Of a stretch of DNA of 12,452 nt, positions 1 to 6,648 are shown piece after piece. The stretch spans positions 1 to 12,452 of the forward strand of contig JAPKDN010000042.1 in assembly GCA_028822575.1 (NCBI GenBank). Reading direction: 5' to 3'. The DNA is from Alphaproteobacteria bacterium (GTDB lineage Bacteria > Pseudomonadota > Alphaproteobacteria > Thalassobaculales > Thalassobaculaceae). Every line of letters starts with the position of its first letter. The first letter of the stretch is position 1. Under the pieces are notes generated by a model. The model had not been told where the DNA came from and searched no databases. It worked only from the letters and a program-made list of their open reading frames with translations. A program made the position numbers and the translations under genes.

Positions 1-1
1 T

Positions 2-220
2 GGCGCAGAAGATGATGGCGACGACTTCAACGCGACATTGGGGGGAAACACGGATTTCTGGCCGCCGGCCCAATATCCGGGCGGCGTAGTGCGATGCGCG
101 GCGCCTTCGCAGATGCGGGAGGTCGCCGCCGAACTCCTCGCCCAGGGGGTTCCCAGCGGGGAAGTGCAAGGCATCCTCGGCGGTAATTTCAAGCGTGTGG
201 CGGCGCAAGTCTGGGGCTAG
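2..220 (+). CDS. Membrane dipeptidase (peptidase M19) C-terminal fragment
   Basis: This is the last 72 or so codons of a gene entering from the left edge; the frame is open from base 2 to the TAG at 218-220 and the true start lies outside the window. The tail reads like the end of M19 (renal dipeptidase-like) zinc hydrolases: a Trp-Pro-Pro/Tyr-Pro-Gly-Gly segment, a helix with Glu-Leu-Leu-Ala-Gln-Gly, then the family's typical closing block ILGGNFKRVAAQVWG. In this family the metal ligands lie mainly upstream, so catalytic competence cannot be judged here. M19 enzymes cleave dipeptides, often with a D-residue at the C-terminal side, and some act on other amide or lactam substrates. The next gene is on the same strand after 95 bases. 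The family call is fairly firm; substrate is unknown. Confidence 0.75.
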   Translation, partial: GAEDDGDDFNATLGGNTDFWPPAQYPGGVVRCAAPSQMREVAAELLAQGVPSGEVQGILGGNFKRVAAQVWG

Positions 221-315
221 CCAGCACGTGATATGAACATGCCGCCGCTTCGCCAAGGTGTTGGGGCATGCTATGGCGTCGCCGAATGATTCAACGACGA
301 CACTGGAAGTCGAAC

Positions 316-1470
316 ATGGCCTTTCCGCTGCTTTTGTCCCCGCACCAGATCCGTGACGTAACCCTGAAAAACCGCATCGTGATCGCGCCGATGCATCAGT
401 ACTCCGGTGTTAAGGGATACCCCACGGATTGGCACGTGATGAGCGTCGGGCGTTATGCCGCTGGCGGTGCTGGTCTGGTGTTCGTCGAGTCAACTAAGGT
501 GGAGCGGAGGGGTTGTGGCACAGTCGGTGATCTCGGGCTCTGGCATGATGATTTCATTCCGCATTTCAAACGCCTCGCCGACTTTATCCAGCAACAGGGT
601 TCGATCTCGGCGATCCAACTAGGTCATAGCGGCCGCAAGGCCCGGCGGTTCCGTCCCTGGGAAGGTGGCAAGCCGCTGGTGCAAACACCGGAAGTCGATG
701 ACTGGGAAGACTGGGAGTTGGTTTCCTCCAGCGGTGAGAGCGATAGTGGCGATCCGGCGCCCCGCTCCCTGTCGATCGATGAGATCCAGGATACGGTCCA
801 GCATTGGGGCGATGCCGCCCGCCGCGCCAACGAGGCCGGCTTCGAGATACTGGAAATCCACGGCGCCCACGGCTATCTGGTGCACCAGTTTCTTTCGCCC
901 AAGGCCAATCGCCGAAACGATGCCTATGGCGGTTCTGAGGAAAACCGGATGCGCTTCGCCATCGAAGTGGTGGAATGCGTGCGCTCGAACTGGCCGGAAA
1001 ACAAACCATTGTTCCTGCGCCTGTCGGTCGAGGATGACGCCGGCTGGGGACCGGAGGAAAACGTTCGGCTGGCGCGGATCGTCAAGCAGAAGGGCATCGA
1101 TGTGATCGATTGCTCCTCTGGCGGTATGCGCGGCGCCCCTGTGGTCGGCACCGGACCAGTCGGCTATGGCTATCAGGTTCCCTATGCCGAGAAACTCCGC
1201 AAGGAAGCCCGGATCCAGACCATGGCTGTCGGCTTGATCGTCCATGCGGACCAGGCCGAGCGGATTCTTCAGGAAGGTCAGGCCGACCTGATCGCGCTGG
1301 CCCGCGAGGCGATGCACAACCCGAACTGGCCGATCGACGCGGCGATGAAGCTTGGCGCCGAGGCGCCCTTCGCGCTGATGCCCAGTCCCTATGAATACTG
1401 GCTGGAAAAGCGCGCCGGTCAGGTTAAGGAACTGGTGCCTTCTACACAGCAGCGCGGGATCGACGCCTAG
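316..1470 (+). CDS. Old Yellow Enzyme family NADH:flavin oxidoreductase (YqjM-like)
   Basis: A 384-residue FMN-dependent TIM-barrel ene-reductase, expected to reduce activated C=C bonds with NAD(P)H in the cytoplasm. The N-terminal block LKNRIVIAPMHQYS (about residues 17-30) is the family's FMN-binding strand. QLGHSGRKA (101-109) is the usual second motif. HGAHGYLVHQFLSP (182-195) holds the substrate-anchoring His182/His185 pair and Tyr187, followed by the RNDAYGGS..NR signature, and the C-terminal phosphate loop lies near AVGLI and ALAREAMHNPNWP. Length suits the YqjM/xenobiotic-reductase class. The cysteine that tunes flavin potential in YqjM (Cys26) is replaced by His27, while the neighbouring Tyr is kept. 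I chose ATG 316 because homology begins there; in-frame starts at 268 and 286 would add an Arg-rich, family-unlike leader. No strong Shine-Dalgarno site is visible for any of the three. The exact substrate is unknown. Confidence 0.9.
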   Translation: MAFPLLLSPHQIRDVTLKNRIVIAPMHQYSGVKGYPTDWHVMSVGRYAAGGAGLVFVESTKVERRGCGTVGDLGLWHDDFIPHFKRLADFIQQQGSISAIQLGHSGRKARRFRPWEGGKPLVQTPEVDDWEDWELVSSSGESDSGDPAPRSLSIDEIQDTVQHWGDAARRANEAGFEILEIHGAHGYLVHQFLSPKANRRNDAYGGSEENRMRFAIEVVECVRSNWPENKPLFLRLSVEDDAGWGPEENVRLARIVKQKGIDVIDCSSGGMRGAPVVGTGPVGYGYQVPYAEKLRKEARIQTMAVGLIVHADQAERILQEGQADLIALAREAMHNPNWPIDAAMKLGAEAPFALMPSPYEYWLEKRAGQVKELVPSTQQRGIDA

Positions 1471-2129
1471 GGGCGATATCTGTCGAGGATGTCGGGGATT
1501 TCCAAAAGTCCCTTCACGTGAATCGCAGCTTGGTCTAATTCCGGCCAGGTCGCGTGAAGGCGTCCCCAAGGCCCGCGCTCGATGAAGACGCCGACCATTC
1601 CGGCCTCGCGCGCTGGCAGGATGTCGTTGTCCAGGCGGTCTCCGACATAAACGATCGCACCCGCTTCGAGGCCGGCGGTTTGCTGGACCTTCGCGAAGAA
1701 TGCCGGGCTCGGCTTCTCCACGCCCCAGCCGGCGGATGAGCCGTTGAAACCCGGCCTGAAACCGCAAGCGGCGAGCGCGGCCACGGATTGCGCGGGTTGA
1801 TTGCCGACGATCCCGACGGTGTAACCGCGATCCCTGAGCGTGGCGAGACAAGGCAGCGCGTCGGTGTAGAGGTCGTCTCGGTCGAAGATCATCCGTTCTC
1901 CCGTCGCCAGCCGCTCGGCGATCGCGGTTTTGACGTCGAGACCGGGTTTTATGCTCTGTAAGGCAGTCCAATGGTGCCCGCGTTCGGCGATCACGGCGTC
2001 CAGTGCCTCGAGCACCGTTTCGATGGAAACACCGAGATAGGTGGCCCATCCGCGCCACATCCGGTCCTCGTTGATCAGCGTTTCACCGACATCGAAGACC
2101 ACTGCTTTGATCTTGGGATTGTCCGACAT
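1467..2129 (-). CDS. HAD-superfamily hydrolase
   Basis: A 220-residue haloacid dehalogenase-superfamily protein. Motif I is FDVGETL with the nucleophile Asp13. The +2 position, Asp in most phosphatases, is Gly15, as in many DVGxT-type members. Motif II is weak (IVGNQ, Asn110 where Ser/Thr is usual), motif III is the Lys of VEKPSP (Lys139), and motif IV is VGDRLDND with Asp164 and Asp169, the Mg2+-binding acids. Residues 20-90 form the helical C1-type cap. Small phosphate esters or organohalides are the known substrate range of the superfamily; lack of the +2 Asp makes ordinary phosphatase activity uncertain. It lies 17 bases after the GAF gene stop and is probably co-transcribed with it. The ATG at 2129 fits the family N-terminus. 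A possible AAGG Shine-Dalgarno site is rather distant, which may indicate translation coupled to the upstream gene. Family call is firm, function open. Confidence 0.88.
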   Translation of the reverse strand: MSDNPKIKAVVFDVGETLINEDRMWRGWATYLGVSIETVLEALDAVIAERGHHWTALQSIKPGLDVKTAIAERLATGERMIFDRDDLYTDALPCLATLRDRGYTVGIVGNQPAQSVAALAACGFRPGFNGSSAGWGVEKPSPAFFAKVQQTAGLEAGAIVYVGDRLDNDILPAREAGMVGVFIERGPWGRLHATWPELDQAAIHVKGLLEIPDILDRYRP

Positions 2130-2146
2130 GTGACGCGGTCATACCT

Positions 2147-2731
2147 TCACAGCGCTTTGGTAAAACCGGGCCCGTCATGGGCCATGTAGACCGCCGCCGC
2201 CGCGTTGGCGAAGGCCTGATGCGCCGTGTGGTCGTCCTCGCCATAAGTATTGCGGGCCTGGGACGCGGTGATCAGGAGGCCGATAAAAGTCTCGCCCCAG
2301 ATCATCGGGCTATACATCGCCGAGCCCATGCGGGCGGTCTTCAAGATCTGCTTGAAGTTGGAATCCTCGTCGGTATTGGCGAGCAGAAGTGGCTTGCGGT
2401 GCTTCACCACCCAACCGGGATGCGCCAGATCCGAGGCAATGCGAAGACGGTGTTGCTCGGGCGGGAATCCGTGCTCGGCGACCAGGATGGTCTCGGTTCC
2501 GTCCGGCGACAGCATGAAATACCCGGACACGGCAAACTGATGCTCGCCAGGCTTGAGAGCGCCCGGGCGCTCATGCGCCTTTGGATCGCCAAGGGCGGTC
2601 CACGCACCAGCGCTAATCGCCGAGAGCGCGGTTTCGATATCGCCCGCCGCGGCGGCGGTCTTGAGCGCATCGTTCAGGGCGGCGATCGCCTTGGCTTGGA
2701 GGGTTGGGTTGTTCGTGCTCATTGCATTCAT
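2147..2731 (-). CDS. Stand-alone GAF-domain protein
   Basis: A 194-residue soluble protein with no signal peptide or membrane segment. An Ala-rich N-terminal helix (about 1-45) precedes a GAF-like fold of about residues 50-185: a beta hairpin (VSGYFMLSPDGTETILVAEHGFP), a His-rich loop ending HPGWVVKHRKPLLLANTDED, then SAMYSPMIWGETFIGLLITAS and a C-terminal helix rich in Ala. GAF domains bind small ligands such as cyclic nucleotides, haem or metabolites. No DNA-binding, kinase or cyclase output domain follows. The protein has no cysteine, which rules out the free methionine-(R)-sulfoxide reductase type of GAF enzyme. It is the first gene of a two-gene unit with the HAD hydrolase and diverges from the LLM operon. 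The start may be 2731 or the in-frame ATG at 2722; neither has a strong Shine-Dalgarno site. Domain call moderate, role unknown. Confidence 0.72.
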   Translation of the reverse strand: MNAMSTNNPTLQAKAIAALNDALKTAAAAGDIETALSAISAGAWTALGDPKAHERPGALKPGEHQFAVSGYFMLSPDGTETILVAEHGFPPEQHRLRIASDLAHPGWVVKHRKPLLLANTDEDSNFKQILKTARMGSAMYSPMIWGETFIGLLITASQARNTYGEDDHTAHQAFANAAAAVYMAHDGPGFTKAL

Positions 2732-2821
2732 CCAATGGAGGCCCAGTCTAAAAACAATGAAACCAGTTTAGCGTGACGGTATTCGTGTTGGAAATCTTAA
2801 CCGGACTCCAGCGATCTTCGT

Positions 2822-2855
2822 CAAAGGGCCGGTCGTATTCCCGGATGACCCTTTG
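2822..2855. repeat. Inverted repeat CAAAGGG-N20-CCCTTTG, possible operator
   Basis: Perfect 7-base arms at 2822-2828 and 2849-2855 are separated by 20 bases. The left arm overlaps the candidate minus-strand -35 box, and the right arm lies next to the ATATATAT patch. This arrangement would suit a dimeric regulator acting on the divergent promoters, but a 7-base repeat can arise by chance. Confidence 0.35.
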
Positions 2856-2952
2856 GAATCATATATATGGCGGCTTGTCGGACCGGGGCTCGGATACTTG
2901 CTCCGGGCGTCTTGTAAGGTGATCCTGAGGACTACGCGTATTGAGATCCATT

Positions 2953-2958
2953 GAGGAG
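2953..2958 (+). promoter_or_regulatory. Shine-Dalgarno site GAGGAG of the first LLM gene
   Basis: GAGGAG lies 7 bases before ATG 2966. It decides the start: the in-frame TTG at 2951 would place the initiation codon on this site itself, so translation from 2951 is unlikely. Confidence 0.8.
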
Positions 2959-2965
2959 TCTAAAA

Positions 2966-4039
2966 ATGGAGGCGGCGAAGCACCTGAAATTTGGATTTAC
3001 CGCCGCGGCGGCGGCGAGTGAGGACGACAAGACCGATGCCACCCGCTACCGGCAGATGCTGGACGATTGCCGGCTTGGCCATAAGCTTGGCTATGATTGC
3101 GCCTGGGTCCTTGAGCATCACTTCACCGACTATTTCCCAACGCCCAGCCCGATCGTGGTGATGTCGCATCTGGCGGCGGCTTGCCCGGGACTGTCGCTGG
3201 GATCATCGGTAATCGTCGCGCCCTGGTACAACCCGCTCCGGCTCGCCGAGGAAATCTCGATGCTCAGCCATTTCTGTAGCGGCGATCTTCATCTGGCTTT
3301 CGGCCGCGGCACCGCCAAGCTGGAATACGACGCGTTCGACGTCGATATGTCGACCGCCAAGGAGCGATTCAAAGAAGCCATGGGGATCATCAACCGGGCC
3401 TTGTCCGGTGAGAAATTCGATCACGAGGGGGAGCATTTCAAGATCGGTCGTAAGGTGGCATTACGCCCCGAACCGGTACGCGAGCGGATCAATTTCTATG
3501 GCGCCGTCGGTAGCCGCGAAAGCGCCGCCGGCAATGCTGATATGGGCATGCCGTTACTGCTCAACACCCAGTTTCCGCCGCATATGTTGACTAAGGTTAC
3601 CGAGGCTTGGCGGGAACGGGCCGACGAAATCGGCTTCAAGGCCAAGGGCGATCGACCGATCTCGACCAATTGTGTGATCGCCGACAGCGACGAAGAGGCG
3701 CGGGAAGGCTCGCGCGGCTATCTTGCGGCGTTCTTCGCGTTGCAGGCCGATCATTACGAAGCCGACGCGGACCATTGGAAAGATATCGCGGGCTATGAGC
3801 AATTTTCCAAGGCCTTCGGCAATTTGCGCAAGATGGCGGACCCGAACAATCTTGATGGCTTCATGGATAACCAGTTGATCGGATCGCCCGCGACGATCGC
3901 CGGCAAGCTCGAGACCTACCGTGATCTTGGCTTTAATCATTTCATCTTGAACTGTGCCCGCGAGGGTTGGCCGACGGCGATGCGCGAGACCACGATGCGC
4001 CGTTTCGCCGCCGAGGTGGCGCCCAAGTTCAGGGCTTAA
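2966..4039 (+). CDS. LLM class flavin-dependent oxidoreductase (luciferase/alkanal monooxygenase-like)
   Basis: A 357-residue member of the bacterial luciferase-like TIM-barrel family, which uses reduced FMN to oxygenate aldehydes, ketones, ring amides or other organics. Diagnostic blocks are GYDCAWVLEHHF (42-53, the EHHF motif of LuxA-like monooxygenases), the PSPIVVMSHLA segment (60-70), the LGSSVIVAPWYNP strand (78-90) and AFGRGTAKLEYDAF (111-124), which contributes to flavin phosphate binding. The C-terminal part ends in the common GSPATIAGKLETYRDLGFNHFILN block seen in this family. It needs a separate flavin reductase, and none is obvious in the window. ATG 2966 is chosen over TTG 2951 because of the well-placed GAGGAG. 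It is the first gene of the six-gene operon, 12 bases before the crotonase gene. Substrate cannot be deduced; an oxidative ring or side-chain attack at the head of the pathway is inference. Confidence 0.9.
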   Translation: MEAAKHLKFGFTAAAAASEDDKTDATRYRQMLDDCRLGHKLGYDCAWVLEHHFTDYFPTPSPIVVMSHLAAACPGLSLGSSVIVAPWYNPLRLAEEISMLSHFCSGDLHLAFGRGTAKLEYDAFDVDMSTAKERFKEAMGIINRALSGEKFDHEGEHFKIGRKVALRPEPVRERINFYGAVGSRESAAGNADMGMPLLLNTQFPPHMLTKVTEAWRERADEIGFKAKGDRPISTNCVIADSDEEAREGSRGYLAAFFALQADHYEADADHWKDIAGYEQFSKAFGNLRKMADPNNLDGFMDNQLIGSPATIAGKLETYRDLGFNHFILNCAREGWPTAMRETTMRRFAAEVAPKFRA

Positions 4040-4051
4040 GGGGACGGTTCC

Positions 4052-4840
4052 ATGACCTATAAATACGTGAAGGTCGACCGTGATGGCGAGGTCGCGACGA
4101 TCACCATCAATCGCCCGGAACGCGCCAACGCGCTGACCTATGATGTGATCGCCGATGTCGAGGCCGCCGCGTTGTCGTTTCGCGATGATATCGAGACACG
4201 GGTGGTGATCCTGACCGGCGCCGGCAAAAATTTTTGCGCTGGCGCGGATCTGGCGGACGCTGGGGAAAGTTATGAGATGCCGCTGGTCGGTAAGCGCCGC
4301 AAGCGACGGATCGGAGAGCGGGCGATCCAGGCGATCCTGGAAATGGATCAGATCACCATCGCCGCGTGGAACGGCGCGGCAGCGGGGGGAGGCGGTTGTT
4401 TCGCCTTGGCTTGCGACTTCCGCGTTGGCACCGAAGACAGTCTGCTGTTCTTCCCCGAGGTCGATCTGGGAATGAATCTGATGTGGCGGGCGATGCCACT
4501 CTGCGTCACTCTAATCGGCCCCGCCCGCGCCAAACGCCTGATGATCGGCGGCGAACGGATACGTGGCCAAAAGCTTTCTGATTGGGGCATCCTCGACGAG
4601 ATGGCGTGCGCCGGCGCGTTAATGGAGAAAACCCGAGAGATGGCGGATTTCTACGCCGGCAAACCGCATATCGCCGCCCAGATGATCAAGCGTTCGATCA
4701 ACAGCTACAGCACCGCTCTCGATCGGGCGGTCATGCATTCCGACGTTGATCAGTTCCTGCTCGCGCAATCGACCGACGATCACCCGATCGCCGCCAAGGC
4801 CTATGCCGCCAGGGAGCGGCCGAAGTTGACGGGGGATTGA
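4052..4840 (+). CDS. Crotonase (enoyl-CoA hydratase/isomerase) family protein
   Basis: A 262-residue crotonase-fold protein acting on acyl-CoA-type thioesters. The early strands (VATITINRPERANALTYDVI), the oxyanion-hole segment NFCAGADL (60-67), the second oxyanion segment AAWNGAAAGGGGCFALACD (104-122) and FFPEVDLGM (133-141) are in the usual order and spacing. Ungapped comparison with rat enoyl-CoA hydratase puts Cys116 at the first catalytic Glu (Glu144), while Glu136 matches the second (Glu164). A single acidic residue is more like enoyl-CoA isomerases or other crotonase reactions than a standard hydratase. A basic stretch, KRRKRR at 81-86, lies where the substrate-loop region is variable. 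The start is ATG 4052 after AAGGGGAC at 4038-4045, overlapping the stop of the upstream gene, so translation is probably coupled. Family firm; reaction uncertain. Confidence 0.9.
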   Translation: MTYKYVKVDRDGEVATITINRPERANALTYDVIADVEAAALSFRDDIETRVVILTGAGKNFCAGADLADAGESYEMPLVGKRRKRRIGERAIQAILEMDQITIAAWNGAAAGGGGCFALACDFRVGTEDSLLFFPEVDLGMNLMWRAMPLCVTLIGPARAKRLMIGGERIRGQKLSDWGILDEMACAGALMEKTREMADFYAGKPHIAAQMIKRSINSYSTALDRAVMHSDVDQFLLAQSTDDHPIAAKAYAARERPKLTGD

Positions 4841-4924
4841 AGGCAGCGCTTACACCGGCTCGACGAGAGCCCAGCCCCCGCGATAGACTTCGCTCAATCG
4901 ACCCGCCTTTAACGGAGCCCAACC

Positions 4925-5794
4925 ATGCGCCTTGGCCTTTCCTTTCCGCAGACCGAGATTGGCACCGACCCGGTGGTGATCCGTGACTTTCTCCAGACCG
5001 CCGAGGGGCTCGGCTATGATTTCGTCACCTTCGTTGATCACGTGGTCGGCGAGGAAGCGCCGCGCGGCGCCAGTTTCGCGGGCAAATATACCCGGGACTT
5101 TATGTTCCATGAGGTGATGGTGTTGATGGGCTTCGCCGCCGCCGTCACCGAGAAGATCGGGCTGGGCACCGCCGTGATGATCCTGCCGCAACGCCAGGCG
5201 GTGTTGGTCGCCAAGCAGGCAGCGGAAGTGGATGTGCTTTCGGGTGGTCGGTTGAGATTGGGCGTCGGGCTTGGTTGGAACCAGGTTGAATTCGATGCGC
5301 TGGACATGAAATTCAGTAACCGCGCGCGGCGGTTCGTCGAACAGATAGATGTGATGCGGCAACTCTGGTCGAACCATGTGGTGGCTTATGATGGCGATTT
5401 TCACAAATTCGACGCCGCCGGCATCAACCCGGAACCGGTACAGCGACCAATTCCAATCTGGATTGGCGCGATGAATGACGTTGCGATCAAGCGGGCTGCA
5501 CAGATCGCCGATGGCTGGTTCGTGTTTCCGCGCCAGGACCCAAGCGACGAGGCGGCGGCAAAGTTGTCGATGTTCCGCCAGACCGCCGCCGAGGCGGGGC
5601 GCGAGCCAGACGACATCGGCGTTAACGCCACGGTCTTCGCCAATCAAGGCGCGGGCGCTCAAGAGTGGCGCGCGGTGATGGAGCAATGGGGCGAGATGGG
5701 CGCTAATGAGTTTACTTTTCGAACGGCGGAAGCCGACCTTGAAGGACCCGAGGCGCATATGGCGGCGATCCGGGCAATGGCGGAGGCGCGCTGA
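4925..5794 (+). CDS. LLM class F420-dependent-type oxidoreductase
   Basis: A 289-residue LLM-fold protein of a different subgroup from the first LLM gene. It is shorter, lacks EHHF, and has the features of proteins annotated as F420-dependent oxidoreductases: MRLGLSFPQTE at the N-terminus, TFVDHVVG (35-42), LGTAVMILPQRQ strand (80-91), SGGRLRLGVGLGWNQVEF (106-123) and PIPIWIGAMNDVAIKRAAQIADGW (175-198). Actual cofactor (FMN or F420) cannot be decided from sequence; no F420 biosynthesis gene is in the window. Expected role is a hydride-transfer or oxygenation step on an organic substrate. A CGGAG Shine-Dalgarno site at 4913-4917 lies 7 bases before the ATG. The 84-base gap after the crotonase gene shows no terminator or further ORF. 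The VOC gene begins 2 bases after its stop. Confidence 0.88.
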   Translation: MRLGLSFPQTEIGTDPVVIRDFLQTAEGLGYDFVTFVDHVVGEEAPRGASFAGKYTRDFMFHEVMVLMGFAAAVTEKIGLGTAVMILPQRQAVLVAKQAAEVDVLSGGRLRLGVGLGWNQVEFDALDMKFSNRARRFVEQIDVMRQLWSNHVVAYDGDFHKFDAAGINPEPVQRPIPIWIGAMNDVAIKRAAQIADGWFVFPRQDPSDEAAAKLSMFRQTAAEAGREPDDIGVNATVFANQGAGAQEWRAVMEQWGEMGANEFTFRTAEADLEGPEAHMAAIRAMAEAR

Positions 5795-5796
5795 TC

Positions 5797-6645
5797 ATGG
5801 AATGTCGTACCCGATTGGATCATGTGGTTATCAACGTTCGCCGCGACATGGATGCTGCCGAGGATCTGTGCCAGGCGCTTGGTTTCACGGTCACGCCGCG
5901 AGGCTATCACTCACTTGGTTCGATCAATCATTTGATGATGTTTGACACCAATTATTTCGAGCTAATCGGCATCCCCAAGGTGGGGGAGATCAAGCGCGCC
6001 GACCTTATCACCGCGCCGGTCGGGATCAACGGCCTGGTGTTCAAGACGGATAATGTCGATGACACCCACGCGCACCTGCTGACCTTGGACATGGCCGGCG
6101 AGGAGCCACGTGCGTTCAGCCGCCCGGTGGAACTGGATGGCGAGACCAAGGACGCCAAGTTCCGCACCGTCACCGTACGACCGGACGTGTTCCCGGAGGG
6201 GCGGATCTATTTCTGCGAGCATGGTACGCCGGAACTGGTTTGGCGGCCCGAATGGTTGAACCACCCGAATGGCGGCGTGGATATCGCCGAGGTGATGATC
6301 GTCGCCGAGGACGTACCCAAGGTTGCGGGAGACTACGCCAACCTGATCGAAGGTCAGGTCACGGTGCTGCGTGACGGCATTCGGGTTGTCGACACGGCGG
6401 ATGCCCGGCTGTCGTTCCGCACGCCCCGCGGCTATCGAGACCAATACGGTGATCTCGCCTCGGAGATGGGTGGGCGGTCGTCGATTTTCGGCGCCGTGAT
6501 CTTCCGAACAACCTCGCTGGCCCTGGTGGCGAACTTGCTGGAGACCATGGACAATCCTCCGCCCGCGACGATCGGACCGGAAAGCATCGTGGTCCGCTTG
6601 CCGGACTACGATTCGGTGTTGGAGTTCATCGGCCCGGAGGCCTAG
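5797..6645 (+). CDS. VOC-superfamily protein, Glyoxalase_3-like
   Basis: A 282-residue protein opening with RLDHVVINVRRDMDAAEDLCQALGF (6-30) and RGYHSLGSINHLMMFDTNYFELIGIP (35-60), the pattern of the glyoxalase-like domain often labelled Glyoxalase_3. A second half (about 155-280) looks like a weaker repeat of the fold, starting near VDIAEVMIVAEDVPKVAGDYANL. VOC proteins bind a divalent metal and catalyse isomerisation, epimerisation, extradiol cleavage or small-molecule sequestration. Possible metal ligands are His9, His38 or His45, and Glu55, but this is guesswork without a structure alignment. A GGAGG site at 5782-5786 lies inside the end of the upstream LLM gene, indicating tight coupling. 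The following racemase-like gene starts 3 bases after its stop. Family call good, reaction unknown. Confidence 0.82.
   Translation: MECRTRLDHVVINVRRDMDAAEDLCQALGFTVTPRGYHSLGSINHLMMFDTNYFELIGIPKVGEIKRADLITAPVGINGLVFKTDNVDDTHAHLLTLDMAGEEPRAFSRPVELDGETKDAKFRTVTVRPDVFPEGRIYFCEHGTPELVWRPEWLNHPNGGVDIAEVMIVAEDVPKVAGDYANLIEGQVTVLRDGIRVVDTADARLSFRTPRGYRDQYGDLASEMGGRSSIFGAVIFRTTSLALVANLLETMDNPPPATIGPESIVVRLPDYDSVLEFIGPEA
6635..6640 (+). promoter_or_regulatory. Shine-Dalgarno site CGGAGG supporting GTG start of the racemase-like gene
   Basis: CGGAGG lies 8 bases before GTG 6649, inside the last codons of the VOC gene. It favours GTG 6649 over the in-frame ATG at 6691, which would also trim residues normally present before the EID motif of alanine racemases. 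Confidence 0.7.
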
Positions 6646-6648
6646 ACG

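Larger units (their letters stand above)
2732..2965. promoter_or_regulatory. Divergent intergenic control region between the GAF gene and the LLM operon
   Basis: These 234 bases separate the GAF-HAD unit (leftward) from the six-gene LLM operon (rightward) and must hold both sets of start signals. An AT-rich patch ATATATAT lies at 2861-2868 in otherwise GC-rich DNA. On the minus strand TTGACG (2824-2819) is a good -35 match, with TAAGAT (2799-2794) as a weak -10 at 19-base spacing; this is a low-confidence promoter for the GAF gene. I found no convincing sigma-70 pair for the rightward operon. No additional ORF or RNA gene is evident. Confidence 0.5.

Noticed and set aside
619..2058. A 479-codon minus-strand open frame across the OYE and HAD genes
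   Set aside because: Its Arg/His/Gly-rich translation matches no family and it lies antisense to the OYE gene and out of frame with the HAD gene, both of which have clear family motifs. It is a by-product of GC-rich codon usage.
2177..2776. A 199-codon plus-strand open frame opposite the GAF gene
   Set aside because: The minus-strand protein has a coherent GAF-like pattern; the plus-strand translation does not, and it would run into the divergent promoter region.
2881..2942. Sigma-70 promoter for the rightward LLM operon (TTGTCG/GATACT or TTGTAA/CGCGTA)
   Set aside because: Spacing (12 bases) or -10 match is too poor for either pair to be called.
4850..5758. A 302-codon minus-strand open frame opposite the second LLM gene
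   Set aside because: The plus strand encodes a complete LLM protein with a Shine-Dalgarno site; the antisense product shows no recognisable domain.
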